Assembly (NCBI GenBank): GCA_045047085.1
Contig: JASFYT010000042.1
Coordinates: 1 to 64,000 of the forward strand
DNA length: 64,000 bases
Reading direction: 5' to 3'
From: GCA-2401155 sp045047085
GTDB taxonomy: Bacteria > Pseudomonadota > Alphaproteobacteria > Rhizobiales > Rhizobiaceae
Shown here: positions 1 through 7,767 of the stretch, in pieces
Numbering within the stretch: the stretch's first letter is position 1
Layout: the number at the start of each line of letters is the position of its first letter
Program-made: the position numbers and the translations under genes
The notes under the pieces: model-generated
The model's database searches: none
Seen by the model: only the letters and a program-made list of their open reading frames with translations
Told to the model about the DNA's origin: nothing

Positions 1-201
1 GCCTCGCGGCATAACAGGCATAAGGTCCAGCGACGCTCTGAGGAAAATCCAAAATCATAACAGATTCAGGGCCGAGTTTTTCAACGGAATAAGCCCTTAG
101 CGGACAAGCTGTCTCCTATAGCATCCAATTTTTGCGAAATCTAAAGCATTGATACTGCTGGTAGCAAATTTGCGTTGTAAAAAGGATCGTTTTTGCGACA
201 G
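1..201. other. Left-edge region, no supported gene
   Basis: No complete gene is visible downstream of merA. On the minus strand a frame stays open from about position 125 to the window edge and could be the beginning of another gene whose body lies outside. It has no clear start codon with a ribosome binding site, so it is not called. A weak A/T palindrome (AAAAACGATCCTTTTT, minus strand) lies just after the merA stop and may help end the mer transcript. Confidence 0.3.
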
Positions 202-1629
202 TTAACCTGCACAGCAGGAGAGTTTCTTCACGTCCATATCGAATGTTTGGGCAGCCAGTTTCAAGCCTTCTACTGTGGTCAAATACGGAAATATCATTGA
301 TCCAAGTTCCTCATATGTCATGCCCGCTTTGATCGCTAGTGCAGCAGTTTGAATGCTGTCAGAGCCTTCCGGTGCTAGTATGTGAGCACCAAGTATTTTC
401 TTAGTTTTTGCATCTGCAATAAGTTTAAATAATCCACGAGTATCCCGCGCAGCAAGGGCGCGTGGCACGTTATCTAAAGTCAAAACGGAGGTCTTCACAT
501 CGAAACCTGCGGCGCGTGCTTGCGCTTCCGTATATCCAACACTGGCGACTTGAGGGTCAGTAAAAACAACCGCAGGCATCACCGTATTATCATATGAAAG
601 TGAGTTGCTGTTCATGGCATTTTTTGCAGCAATTTTTGCTCCATAAGCCGCCATATAGACGAATTGATCTTTGCCCGTTACATCTCCGGCTGCATAAACA
701 CCTTCGCGCGTTGTCCGCATTTGTGTGTCAATGACAATACCTTGATTTTCAGAAACTTCTATACCGGCTTTCTCTAAATTTAACCTGTCTGTGTTGGGTG
801 TCCGACCCGAGGCAATCATTACCTTTTCCGCAGTAATTATTTTTGCCCCATGTTGACCATTCACATGAAGCGTTATGATGCCCTCATCCTCTTCAATCCG
901 ATCATAAGTGATGCCGCTGACAATGGTGATATTTTCGTCTGCAAAATAGCCGGTCAATGCTTCACCGATTTCTGGTTCAGCTTCCGGCAACAATCCCCGT
1001 CGACTAACGATTGTCACATCTACCCCTGCCCGCGCAAATATTTGTGCTATCTCTGCGCCAATGTAGCCTGCGCCAATTACAAGCAAAGATTTAGGAAGTG
1101 TTTCCAACTCAAGAGCGGTTGTGCTGGTAAGATATGACACGTTCTCTATGCCCTCTATCGATGGCAAGGCCGGACGTGTTCCTGTGGCAATAATGATTTT
1201 CTTTGCGTCGATTACATTGCCATCAACCGTCAATGTACCATTGTCAGAAAACACGGCTTCGCCTTCCAGATAAGCAACGGAGTTATAAGCAGGCAAAATA
1301 TCGGTGTATTTGGCCTTTCGTAAATCATCAACCAAGTCCTGTTTCTGCTTTACCGCAGCATTCCAGTCTGTGACTTGGGCAGAAGCCTCTATTCCATCAA
1401 AACGATCAGCAGCACTCGCAATGTGAAGTGTTTCAGCAGCCTTGATAAGAGCTTTGGAAGGTACACAGCCAACATTGACGCAAGTTCCTCCAATAGTGCC
1501 ATATCCGATTATAGCCACTTGAGCACCTTCATCTGATGCTGTAATTGCAGCTGAAAATCCTGCCGATCCTGCGCCAATTACGGCAACATCGTAGGAACCA
1601 TTGTATTTGTTGTCGCAACAAACGGACAT
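202..1629 (-). CDS. merA: Mercury(II) reductase MerA (short form)
   Basis: This is the flavoprotein that reduces Hg2+ to volatile Hg0 with NADPH in the cytoplasm. The 475-residue protein has an N-terminal FAD-binding fold (VIGAGSAG, residues 17-24), the redox-active pair in GGTCVNVGCVPSK (Cys50 and Cys55), a second dinucleotide fold (VIGAGYIGAEIAQ) and the pyridine-nucleotide-disulfide dimerisation domain. The C-terminal vicinal cysteines in LSCCAG are the pair that delivers Hg2+ to the active site in known MerA proteins. The heavy-metal-associated NmerA domain is absent, but a Cys-Cys pair sits at residues 4-5 near the N-terminus. It is the last recognised gene of the mer operon, 78 bp after merF. 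Confidence 0.95.
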   Translation of the reverse strand: MSVCCDNKYNGSYDVAVIGAGSAGFSAAITASDEGAQVAIIGYGTIGGTCVNVGCVPSKALIKAAETLHIASAADRFDGIEASAQVTDWNAAVKQKQDLVDDLRKAKYTDILPAYNSVAYLEGEAVFSDNGTLTVDGNVIDAKKIIIATGTRPALPSIEGIENVSYLTSTTALELETLPKSLLVIGAGYIGAEIAQIFARAGVDVTIVSRRGLLPEAEPEIGEALTGYFADENITIVSGITYDRIEEDEGIITLHVNGQHGAKIITAEKVMIASGRTPNTDRLNLEKAGIEVSENQGIVIDTQMRTTREGVYAAGDVTGKDQFVYMAAYGAKIAAKNAMNSNSLSYDNTVMPAVVFTDPQVASVGYTEAQARAAGFDVKTSVLTLDNVPRALAARDTRGLFKLIADAKTKKILGAHILAPEGSDSIQTAALAIKAGMTYEELGSMIFPYLTTVEGLKLAAQTFDMDVKKLSCCAG

Positions 1630-1707
1630 AAAACACCTTTAAAAGTTATTGATAATTGAAGTAGTCTGTAATCGATTGACGCGCCGGTATGTCTCGGATT
1701 GCCAACA

Positions 1708-1923
1708 TTATTGCGTTTGTTGTCTGCGTTGCCTGCGCCAAACCGCATAGATTGTAAGGATTACAAAGAATGCGAGAGCAGGAAGCAGCACATAATCGAG
1801 GTAACCAACAATTGCTGAAAGCCCAACAGCGCCAAGAAGAATTACTAAAACAGGCGTAAAACAGCATAGAGCCGCAATAACCGTTCCAATTATCCCTGTG
1901 GTGATAATTTTCTTATCATTCAT
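1708..1923 (-). CDS. merF: Mercury transporter MerF, lacking the C-terminal Cys pair
   Basis: This is a 71-residue inner-membrane mercury uptake protein with two predicted transmembrane helices (about residues 8-30 and 37-60). The vicinal cysteines in ALCCFTPVLVILLGAVGLS are the first Hg2+ binding site of the MerF family. Known MerF proteins also carry a second Cys pair after the second helix; here the chain ends in a basic tail (WRRQRRQQTQ) with no cysteine. The start overlaps the merP stop (ATGA), so the two are probably translationally coupled. It would hand Hg2+ to MerA. Confidence 0.88.
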   Translation of the reverse strand: MNDKKIITTGIIGTVIAALCCFTPVLVILLGAVGLSAIVGYLDYVLLPALAFFVILTIYAVWRRQRRQQTQ

Positions 1924-2219
1924 GAATCACTACCAACTTTAAACAAGGATGATGGATAACCAACATCCGCAGTGGCTTGGGTGATTTCTTCCAGATTGGT
2001 AATTGTATCGTCGTAAGTGACTATAGCGGAGCGGTCTTCCATTGTGGCTTCAACGTTTTTGATGCCGTCGAGCATGTCAATGGAACCTTTAACAATATAG
2101 GGGCAACTGGCGCAGGTCATGCCCGGAACCGAAAGTTTAATCGTCTTCTCTGCGGCCATTAAAGCCGGTGACAAGAGCATTGAAGAAGCAAAGAATGCGG
2201 CTGTGATAAGTTTTTTCAT
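1920..2219 (-). CDS. merP: Periplasmic mercury-binding protein MerP
   Basis: This is a 99-residue secreted metal-binding protein. A signal peptide (residues 1-22, ending LMA-A) precedes a ferredoxin-like heavy-metal-associated domain with the motif GMTCASCP. Its two cysteines bind Hg2+ in the periplasm and pass it to the membrane transporters. It lies between merT (18 bp upstream) and merF (4-bp overlap) in one operon. The function is assigned from the family motif and the operon context. Confidence 0.95.
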   Translation of the reverse strand: MKKLITAAFFASSMLLSPALMAAEKTIKLSVPGMTCASCPYIVKGSIDMLDGIKNVEATMEDRSAIVTYDDTITNLEEITQATADVGYPSSLFKVGSDS

Positions 2220-2237
2220 GTCGGATTTCCTTGTGTT

Positions 2238-2648
2238 TTATCCAAATACATAGGGTGCAATTATGGGGATGATTAGCGGCCATGCGAATGCAATTAGAAT
2301 AAGCAGGGTAGCAAACCACAACGATCCTTTAACAAGCCGGTTGGGCAATGGGCGGGCGCAAGCAGTACCTTCTGCACAGGCCACCTTTGGTTTCCGGTAA
2401 ACCAGATAATAGCCGTAGCCCAAAAAGCCCAATGTTATGGTTATAAAGATTGGTTTATAGGGTGTGAGTGCTGTCAGGTTTCCAATCCAAGCACCGGAAA
2501 TTCCGAGACTGAACAGCACAAGCGGAATCACACAACATGTGGATGCTGCTATAGCACCCAAAATGCCGCCAGCAGCAATAAGTCGGGTTTTTGTGGCTTC
2601 ATCACTGCTAACAACCTCACCGGCTGCAATGGTGGTAGTATCGCTCAT
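2238..2648 (-). CDS. merT: Mercuric ion transporter MerT
   Basis: This is a 136-residue inner-membrane Hg2+ importer and the first gene of the mer operon. Three hydrophobic segments are visible. The first carries the vicinal cysteines of the TCCVIPLVLF motif. The cytoplasmic loop carries a second cysteine pair (ACAEGTACARPLP), both as expected for MerT. The N-terminus has an extra hydrophilic stretch of about 20 residues. It is read divergently from merR, under the promoter at 2680-2710. MerT and MerF occurring together makes uptake partly redundant. Confidence 0.93.
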   Translation of the reverse strand: MSDTTTIAAGEVVSSDEATKTRLIAAGGILGAIAASTCCVIPLVLFSLGISGAWIGNLTALTPYKPIFITITLGFLGYGYYLVYRKPKVACAEGTACARPLPNRLVKGSLWFATLLILIAFAWPLIIPIIAPYVFG

Positions 2649-2679
2649 AATTTCTCACTCTGTTTCCAATCGTTAATCT

Positions 2680-2710
2680 ATGATACGATCTGTAGTTACT
2701 ACAGATGCAA
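2680..2710 (-). promoter_or_regulatory. MerR-type mer promoter/operator
   Basis: On the minus strand a -35 element TTGCAT (2705-2710) and a -10 element TATCAT (2680-2685) are separated by exactly 19 bp, the overlong spacer that MerR-family activators correct by twisting DNA. The spacer lies over a perfect 9-1-9 palindrome, ATCTGTAGTTACTACAGAT (2688-2706), the expected MerR dimer site. The arrangement fits Hg-inducible transcription of merTPFA and autoregulation of the divergent merR. Confidence 0.85.
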
Positions 2711-2721
2711 GAGGAAACATC

Positions 2722-3141
2722 ATGAGCGAAATCACAAAAATGAGAGGTTATGCAATTGGTGAGATGTCAAGCCTGACAGGCGTAAATATAGAAACTGTGC
2801 GCTACTATGAACGCATCGGCATTATGCCTAAGCCTGACCGCACGAGTGGCGGCAACAGGCAATACAATCATGGCCAGTTAAAACGCTTGTCTTTTGTCAA
2901 AAAGTGTCGAGATTTAGGCTTTAGTCTTGATGAAATTCGCGCACTTTTGAAAATGGTAGATCGCCATGACTTCACCTGTGGGGAAGTTCACGGAATGACG
3001 GTTGATCATCTTGCAACCGTGAAGAAGAAAGTTGCCGATTTAAGGCGCTTGGAAAAGGCGCTCCAAGCTATGGCAGCAGAATGTAACAAGGGCGATGTGC
3101 CGGATTGCCCGATAATAGATACCTTGTTCAGCCTGTCTTAG
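2722..3141 (+). CDS. merR: Mercury-responsive transcriptional regulator MerR
   Basis: This is a 139-residue MerR-family activator/repressor of the divergent mer operon. It has an N-terminal winged helix-turn-helix (YAIGEMSSLTGVNIETVRYYE), a long dimerisation helix and the three mercury ligands Cys86, Cys121 and Cys129 (FTCGEV and ECNKGDVPDC). I chose the ATG at 2722, preceded by GAGG seven bases upstream. An in-frame ATG at 2680 is rejected because it lies inside the -10 element of the merT promoter and would add non-homologous residues. The spacing between the last two cysteines is one residue shorter than in Tn501 MerR as I recall it. Confidence 0.93.
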   Translation: MSEITKMRGYAIGEMSSLTGVNIETVRYYERIGIMPKPDRTSGGNRQYNHGQLKRLSFVKKCRDLGFSLDEIRALLKMVDRHDFTCGEVHGMTVDHLATVKKKVADLRRLEKALQAMAAECNKGDVPDCPIIDTLFSLS

Positions 3142-3675
3142 TTAGGGCAATGTTGCATAACTGAATATATGGAACCTGCCGCATAAGTGGCATTATGGAA
3201 CTTTTGTTCCAATCGCGACATAGATGGTATTGTCGTTCCGTCCGCACAGCGGAAGTTCGAGCAAAGCGTAGTGAATGGCGGCTTTCCCAAACGATTGTCC
3301 TTAGGGTGTTATTTTGCACTCATCTGCAATGGACCCTTTATGGGCAAGCAAATTCATGTCAAATTTTTGAAGGAAAAAGGGGTCGGTCAACAAGCCAGGT
3401 ATGGTACGAGGAGGCCATAAAACTCCAGCTGTTGACCGACGACCCCACGGACCCAGGAGATGCGGCGGACCTGAGCACTCCGTAGGGTAATTGCTCAATA
3501 ACGAAAACCGAAGTCAACGCTGCCAAGCAATTAAGGCAAACTTACTAAAATTTTAAGCAAATACAACAGAATTGAGCTTCCAGAGGCGCCATAGCTGCAT
3601 TGTTGGTTAGTGGTAACCATTAATACTAAGGATTAATTTAAAGGATGTTTATTAAAAACCCCTGAAATCTCCCGT
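3142..3675. other. Intergenic region between mer module and pleD with palindromic elements
   Basis: These 534 bp contain no credible gene; the short open frames present lack family motifs. A small hairpin (GGAAC-TTTT-GTTCC, 3197-3210) follows merR. A larger tandem-hairpin element lies at 3379-3483 and is listed separately. A stretch around 3240-3300 looks like degenerate filler. The region marks the junction between the acquired-looking mer module and the core gene pleD, and could contain remnants of the insertion event. No terminal repeats, transposase or att site could be demonstrated. Confidence 0.5.
3379..3483. other. Tandem-hairpin element of unknown nature
   Basis: GGGGTCGGTCAAC (3379-3391) pairs with GTTGACCGACGACCCC (3431-3446), giving a 13-bp stem with a 3-nt bulge, and an inner GGAG/CTCC stem lies in the loop. 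Directly after it ACGGA (3447-3451) pairs with TCCGT (3479-3483) around CCCAGG/CCTGAG. On the minus strand the first hairpin is followed by CCCCTTTTTCC, so a terminator or a small structured RNA is possible. The outer GGGGTCGTC also resembles the start of Tn3-family terminal repeats, but the match is too short to conclude. Confidence 0.4.
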
Positions 3676-5052
3676 TTATGCCGCTTCGGATATGACCTGA
3701 TTGCGGCCGTTCTTCTTGGCGATATAAAGACCAATATCTGCTCTTTTCATCAGATTTTGAGGGTCCACATCACCTTCTTCAATGGATGAAACGCCGACGG
3801 AGACGGTAATCGCCAGTTGTTTGGCGCCTTTTTCAACGATAAAGGGATGGTCCGCGATACTGGCACGGATACGCTCCGCCACAATACTTGCAAGTGCTGC
3901 ATCCGTTTCGGGCATAACAACCACAAACTCTTCCCCACCATAACGGCTGGCAAGATCGACGCCGCGAACGCATTTTTTGAGCCGTTCTGCGAATTCTTTT
4001 ATCACCTCATCACCCACATCATGGCCATGGGTATCATTGACTTGTTTAAAATGGTCGATGTCACACATGACCGTGGATAGATGAGATTGCTTTGCTTTGG
4101 CTTTATCAAACAGGGTTGCTAAATGGCTATCCAGATACCGTCGATTATGAAGCCCCGTCAGCCCGTCGGTCACAGCCATCTCAATGGTGTTTTGAACACT
4201 ATTGCGCAAACAGTCATTATAGCGTTTGCGTTTTATTTGTGTGCGAACTCTCGCCAACAACTCGTTCTTATCCAGAGGCCGTGCGATATAATCATTTACG
4301 CCAAGTTCCAAAGCCCTGCTGATTTGGGATTCTTGCTCTTCTTCAGCGACGATCAGTATCGGCAATGTACGGGTGCGTTCAAGTGATCGCAGATGAGAAC
4401 ATAACCTTAGCGCATCAAAATCCTTCAAATCCAAGGATACGATAACCACATCATAACTATTTTCAACAATATGAAATAACGCTTCTTGAGGATCGGTAAT
4501 AACCGCCACATCGTTTTCGTACGACAGGAATTTCACCGTGCGTTCATAGGAAGATGCGCGGTCATCAATCATCACAATATTGCCGCGCACTTGGGAGTTG
4601 TTGATTGCTTCTGCAGTCGCAACACCATCCATACCCACCGTTTCGCCTGACGAAGCGCGCATTCTAAGTTCATCAGTTACATGCTTTAGCCGAACCAGAC
4701 TTTTCACTCGCGTAATCAGCGCCAAATCGTTGACCGGCTTGGTAAGAAAATCGTCGGCACCGGCTTCTAGACCGCGCACCCGGTCATCAGGTTGGTCAAG
4801 CGCTGTAACCATTACGACGGGAAGATGCATTGTTTTTGGATGTTGTTTCAATCGACGACAAACCTCAAATCCGTCCATCTCCGGCATCATCACATCAAGT
4901 AAAACAATATCACACTGATCTCGTTCGCAAATTTCAATGGCTTCCAGTCCACTACTTGCCGTAGTCACCTGAAAATACTCTGCCATCAAACGCGCTTCCA
5001 GCAATTTTACATTTGCTGGAATATCATCCACCACCAACACACGCGCGGTCAT
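3676..5052 (-). CDS. pleD: Diguanylate cyclase response regulator PleD
   Basis: This 458-residue protein makes cyclic di-GMP in response to phosphorylation and controls polar development in alphaproteobacteria. It has a first receiver domain with Asp53 as phosphoacceptor (LLDVMMPEMDG), a second, degenerate receiver domain used for dimerisation (about 155-275), and a C-terminal GGDEF domain with the active-site sequence RYGGEEF. The RxxD product-inhibition site (RGVD) lies five residues before it, so both catalysis and feedback control appear intact. It follows divK on the same strand, 62 bp apart, the usual pairing in which the DivJ/PleC-DivK circuit acts on PleD. Confidence 0.95.
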   Translation of the reverse strand: MTARVLVVDDIPANVKLLEARLMAEYFQVTTASSGLEAIEICERDQCDIVLLDVMMPEMDGFEVCRRLKQHPKTMHLPVVMVTALDQPDDRVRGLEAGADDFLTKPVNDLALITRVKSLVRLKHVTDELRMRASSGETVGMDGVATAEAINNSQVRGNIVMIDDRASSYERTVKFLSYENDVAVITDPQEALFHIVENSYDVVIVSLDLKDFDALRLCSHLRSLERTRTLPILIVAEEEQESQISRALELGVNDYIARPLDKNELLARVRTQIKRKRYNDCLRNSVQNTIEMAVTDGLTGLHNRRYLDSHLATLFDKAKAKQSHLSTVMCDIDHFKQVNDTHGHDVGDEVIKEFAERLKKCVRGVDLASRYGGEEFVVVMPETDAALASIVAERIRASIADHPFIVEKGAKQLAITVSVGVSSIEEGDVDPQNLMKRADIGLYIAKKNGRNQVISEAA

Positions 5053-5114
5053 ATCTTATAATCCCTGCTACAATTAATAAAAATGCCCCGAAACATTCTT
5101 TATCCAATCATGGT

Positions 5115-5486
5115 TTAACCGTCCCCGATATAGGACTTGATCGTTTCCACAAAACTGCCAACTGAAATTGGTTTGGAAATATAAGCTTCGCAACCACCGG
5201 ATCGAATACGTTCTTCATCACCCTTCATTGCGAATGCGGTGACCGCGATTACCGGAATATGACGCAACTCATCGTCCTCCTTGAGCCATTTCGTTACTTC
5301 CAACCCTGAAACCTCTGGCAATTGAATGTCCATAAGAATCAGGTCCGGCTTATGATCACGTGCCAAATCGAGTGCTTCCAAACCGTTGCGGGTCTTGATG
5401 GTGATATACCCATTCGCTTCCAACAAATCGTTGAAAAGCTTCATGTTCAGCTCATTATCTTCAACAATCATTATGCTTTTTGGCAT
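5115..5486 (-). CDS. divK: Single-domain response regulator DivK
   Basis: This is an essential-type cell-cycle regulator consisting only of a receiver domain (123 residues). Starting at the ATG at 5486 (MPKSIMIVEDNELNMK) puts the phosphoacceptor at Asp53 (LILMDIQLPEVSG), matching Caulobacter DivK. A GTG at 5501 would add five residues but has no ribosome binding site, whereas GGA precedes the ATG. The acidic pocket (ED), the switch Thr (AVTAFA) and Lys (YISKPIS) are present. It lies upstream of pleD, as in many relatives. Confidence 0.95.
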   Translation of the reverse strand: MPKSIMIVEDNELNMKLFNDLLEANGYITIKTRNGLEALDLARDHKPDLILMDIQLPEVSGLEVTKWLKEDDELRHIPVIAVTAFAMKGDEERIRSGGCEAYISKPISVGSFVETIKSYIGDG

Positions 5487-5612
5487 CTGATTTTCCGTCA
5501 CTTTTTGACACTCGCCAAATGGGAGTATCCTGAATTATATCTGTTGCACTTTATTCTTATGCAAATAGTGTTGACGAAACGCAAACATTCGAACAATTCA
5601 CGGCAACAATAA

Positions 5613-5888
5613 ATGAACGAAACAAATGCAAAAGCACTGGCAATTCAAACTCTGGAATATCTCGCAGGCGATCAGGAACAACTGTCGAGGTTCATCGCTC
5701 TCACCGGCATAGAGGTCGCAGAAATGCGTGAAATGGCAACTTCCACGCCATTCTTGGTGGCGCTGCTTGATTACCTGCTGGGTAATGAGCCGACACTGTT
5801 AAGTTTTGCTGCGGAACGCAACATAGCGCCGGATGATGTGTTAAAAGCCAGCCATTGTCTCGAACGTCCCATTGAAACCAGTATGTGA
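5613..5888 (+). CDS. DUF3572 family protein
   Basis: This is a 91-residue, probably cytoplasmic, mostly helical protein that I recognise as the DUF3572 family of alphaproteobacteria by its N-terminal pattern (ALAIQTLEYLAGDQEQLSRF) and position. No function is established for the family. It is divergent from divK and its stop overlaps the dinB start by one base (TGATG), so the two genes are probably co-translated. Its constant company with divK and dinB is lineage context and says little about its role. Confidence 0.8.
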   Translation: MNETNAKALAIQTLEYLAGDQEQLSRFIALTGIEVAEMREMATSTPFLVALLDYLLGNEPTLLSFAAERNIAPDDVLKASHCLERPIETSM

Positions 5889-7186
5889 TGGCGATCCAGC
5901 CAAACAAAACCCTTGCCCCAAAATCCATTTGCCGCGATTGCCTGAACGGCTATGCAAAATTTTTAAAACGTTGCACCAAATGTGGTAGTCCCCGTATGAT
6001 TTACCACGAAGAATTGGATACTTTGGCAATCGCCCACATAGATTGCGACGCTTTTTATGCTTCGGTGGAAAAACGTGACAATCCGGACTTGCAAAGTAAA
6101 CCGGTCATCATTGGCGGAGGAAGACGCGGTGTAGTTGCCACTTGTTGCTATGTGGCGCGCATCCGAGGCGTTCGCTCCGCAATGCCGATGTTTAAGGCGC
6201 TGGAAGCCTGCCCAGATGCGGTGGTGATCAAACCAAACATGGAAAAATACTCAAAAGCCGGCCACCAAATACGCAAAATGATGCGTGAACTTACCCCCAT
6301 GGTCGAGCCCCTATCGATTGATGAGGCATTTCTTGATTTGAACGGCACACAAAATTTGCACGGTGCAAGTGCCGCAATGGTTCTGGCGCGTTTCGTGAAG
6401 CGGATTGAAACAGAAATTGGAATTACGGTTTCCGTCGGGCTTTCATATTGCAAATTTCTTGCAAAAGTTGCCTCTGACCTCGAAAAACCAAAAGGGTTTT
6501 CAGTAGTCGGAGAAAAAGAGGCACTATCCTTCCTGCGCAAACAATCGGTCTCGATTGTATGGGGCGTTGGCAAGGTCACTCAAAAAATGCTGGCACAGGA
6601 AGGTATTACAAATCTGGCCACAGTTCAGGATATGGAAGAAAACGAACTTGCCAAGCGCTTTGGTTCTATCGGCCTGCATATTTCCAGATTATCGCGGGGT
6701 ATTGATCATCGCACAATCCGACCGGGCAGCGGTGCAAAATCGATCAGCTCTGAAACGACTTTCAACACGGATCGTTCCGATCTAGATGATTTGTCACGGG
6801 TGCTGAGAAATCTATCTGAAAAAATCGCTCGCCGTCTGAAAGATAAGAATATTGCCGGACAAACTATTGTTTTAAAACTAAAAACCACAGATTTCAAAAG
6901 CCGCACCAGAAGCCGACAATTGACCGACCCGACCCAACTTGCCGATCGTATTTACCGGGTTGGCCGCGAAATGATGGCAAAGGAACTGGACGGAACCAAG
7001 TTTCGCCTACTGGGTATTGGTGTCTCTTCCTTGCGCTCAGACGAGACAGCAGACCCTGCCGATTTGATCGACATCGACGCCACAAAACGCGCAAATGTCG
7101 AACGTGCCATGGACAGTGTTCGGGAAAAATTTGGCGACAAAGCAGTAGAACTCGGCCTTACATTTAGGGAAAAGAAACGGGATTAA
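5888..7186 (+). CDS. dinB: DNA polymerase IV (DinB)
   Basis: This is a 432-residue Y-family translesion DNA polymerase. The palm carries the catalytic acidic residues in HIDCDAFYASVEKRDNP and in LSIDEAFLDL. The fingers, the thumb with a helix-hairpin-helix (WGVGKVTQKMLAQEGI) and the little-finger domain follow, and the length is normal for the alphaproteobacterial form. An N-terminal extension of about 40 residues holds a C-x2-C...C-x2-C arrangement (Cys15, 18, 29, 32) that looks like a small zinc ribbon. I chose the ATG at 5888 overlapping the previous stop; a GTG at 5885 would add one residue. No SOS box was found upstream. Confidence 0.93.
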   Translation: MAIQPNKTLAPKSICRDCLNGYAKFLKRCTKCGSPRMIYHEELDTLAIAHIDCDAFYASVEKRDNPDLQSKPVIIGGGRRGVVATCCYVARIRGVRSAMPMFKALEACPDAVVIKPNMEKYSKAGHQIRKMMRELTPMVEPLSIDEAFLDLNGTQNLHGASAAMVLARFVKRIETEIGITVSVGLSYCKFLAKVASDLEKPKGFSVVGEKEALSFLRKQSVSIVWGVGKVTQKMLAQEGITNLATVQDMEENELAKRFGSIGLHISRLSRGIDHRTIRPGSGAKSISSETTFNTDRSDLDDLSRVLRNLSEKIARRLKDKNIAGQTIVLKLKTTDFKSRTRSRQLTDPTQLADRIYRVGREMMAKELDGTKFRLLGIGVSSLRSDETADPADLIDIDATKRANVERAMDSVREKFGDKAVELGLTFREKKRD

Positions 7187-7200
7187 TTTCCTACGGGTTA

Positions 7201-7746
7201 TCATTTTGACGTTTCAGTATTCCCGTCGATAAAAATTCGGAAATTCTCTAGAAATTCTTTTAACTGGCTTTGGTTCTTATCCGAGTTCAGAATGTCGCGT
7301 ATTTCCATTGGAGACTTTTGTATTAAATGAAAGGCCAGATAGTTTTCTTCATCAAATTTCGAGGTGATTGTGTGCAAGACTCTTCGGAGGTCACGAAGCA
7401 TGTCCTCCCCGCGATGCGATGCGTGTAGCAAAGCCACCGGTTTATATATTATCTCGTCTCGCGATACCATCCAGTCGATCGCATTTTTCAGTCCCCCAGG
7501 AATAGTGCGTACATATTCTGGGCTTGAGATTACAACTCCATCTGCTTTTGCGATAAGATCACAAAACTTCAGCACCAGTGACGGTGTGTGTATACCTTCT
7601 AAATCGGGTGAAAAAACAGGAAGATCACGCAAACCATCAAACAACCGAACATTAATGTCTAACGGAGCAATCTCTGCAAGATACTTCAACAATTCGGTGT
7701 TGGTGGATAGCTGTCGTGTGCTGCCGGAAATGGCAAGAATATTCAT
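7201..7746 (-). CDS. NADPH-dependent FMN reductase family protein
   Basis: This 181-residue flavodoxin-like protein has the FMN phosphate-binding loop near its N-terminus (ISGSTRQLSTNT) and the family signature SSPEYVRTIPGGLKNAIDW. Members reduce FMN or quinones, azo dyes or metals using NAD(P)H; the substrate here cannot be told from sequence. It is convergent with dinB (14 bp between them) and lies 21 bp downstream of eipB on the same strand, so it may be read from the eipB promoter. Confidence 0.85.
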   Translation of the reverse strand: MNILAISGSTRQLSTNTELLKYLAEIAPLDINVRLFDGLRDLPVFSPDLEGIHTPSLVLKFCDLIAKADGVVISSPEYVRTIPGGLKNAIDWMVSRDEIIYKPVALLHASHRGEDMLRDLRRVLHTITSKFDEENYLAFHLIQKSPMEIRDILNSDKNQSQLKEFLENFRIFIDGNTETSK

Positions 7747-7767
7747 CTTACGCCCCTACCTTAGTGC

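Noticed and set aside
1646..1867. Minus-strand frame overlapping merF with several cysteines
   Set aside because: It is out of frame with merF; the merF frame has the family signature and the cysteines here are coincidental. It does not restore a MerF tail.
2680..2721. Earlier ATG for merR
   Set aside because: It lies in the -10 element of the divergent mer promoter and the extra residues are really operator sequence.
3187..3485. Two overlapping short plus-strand frames after merR
   Set aside because: They show no family pattern and run through the hairpin element; they overlap each other and an antisense frame, and lack a ribosome binding site.
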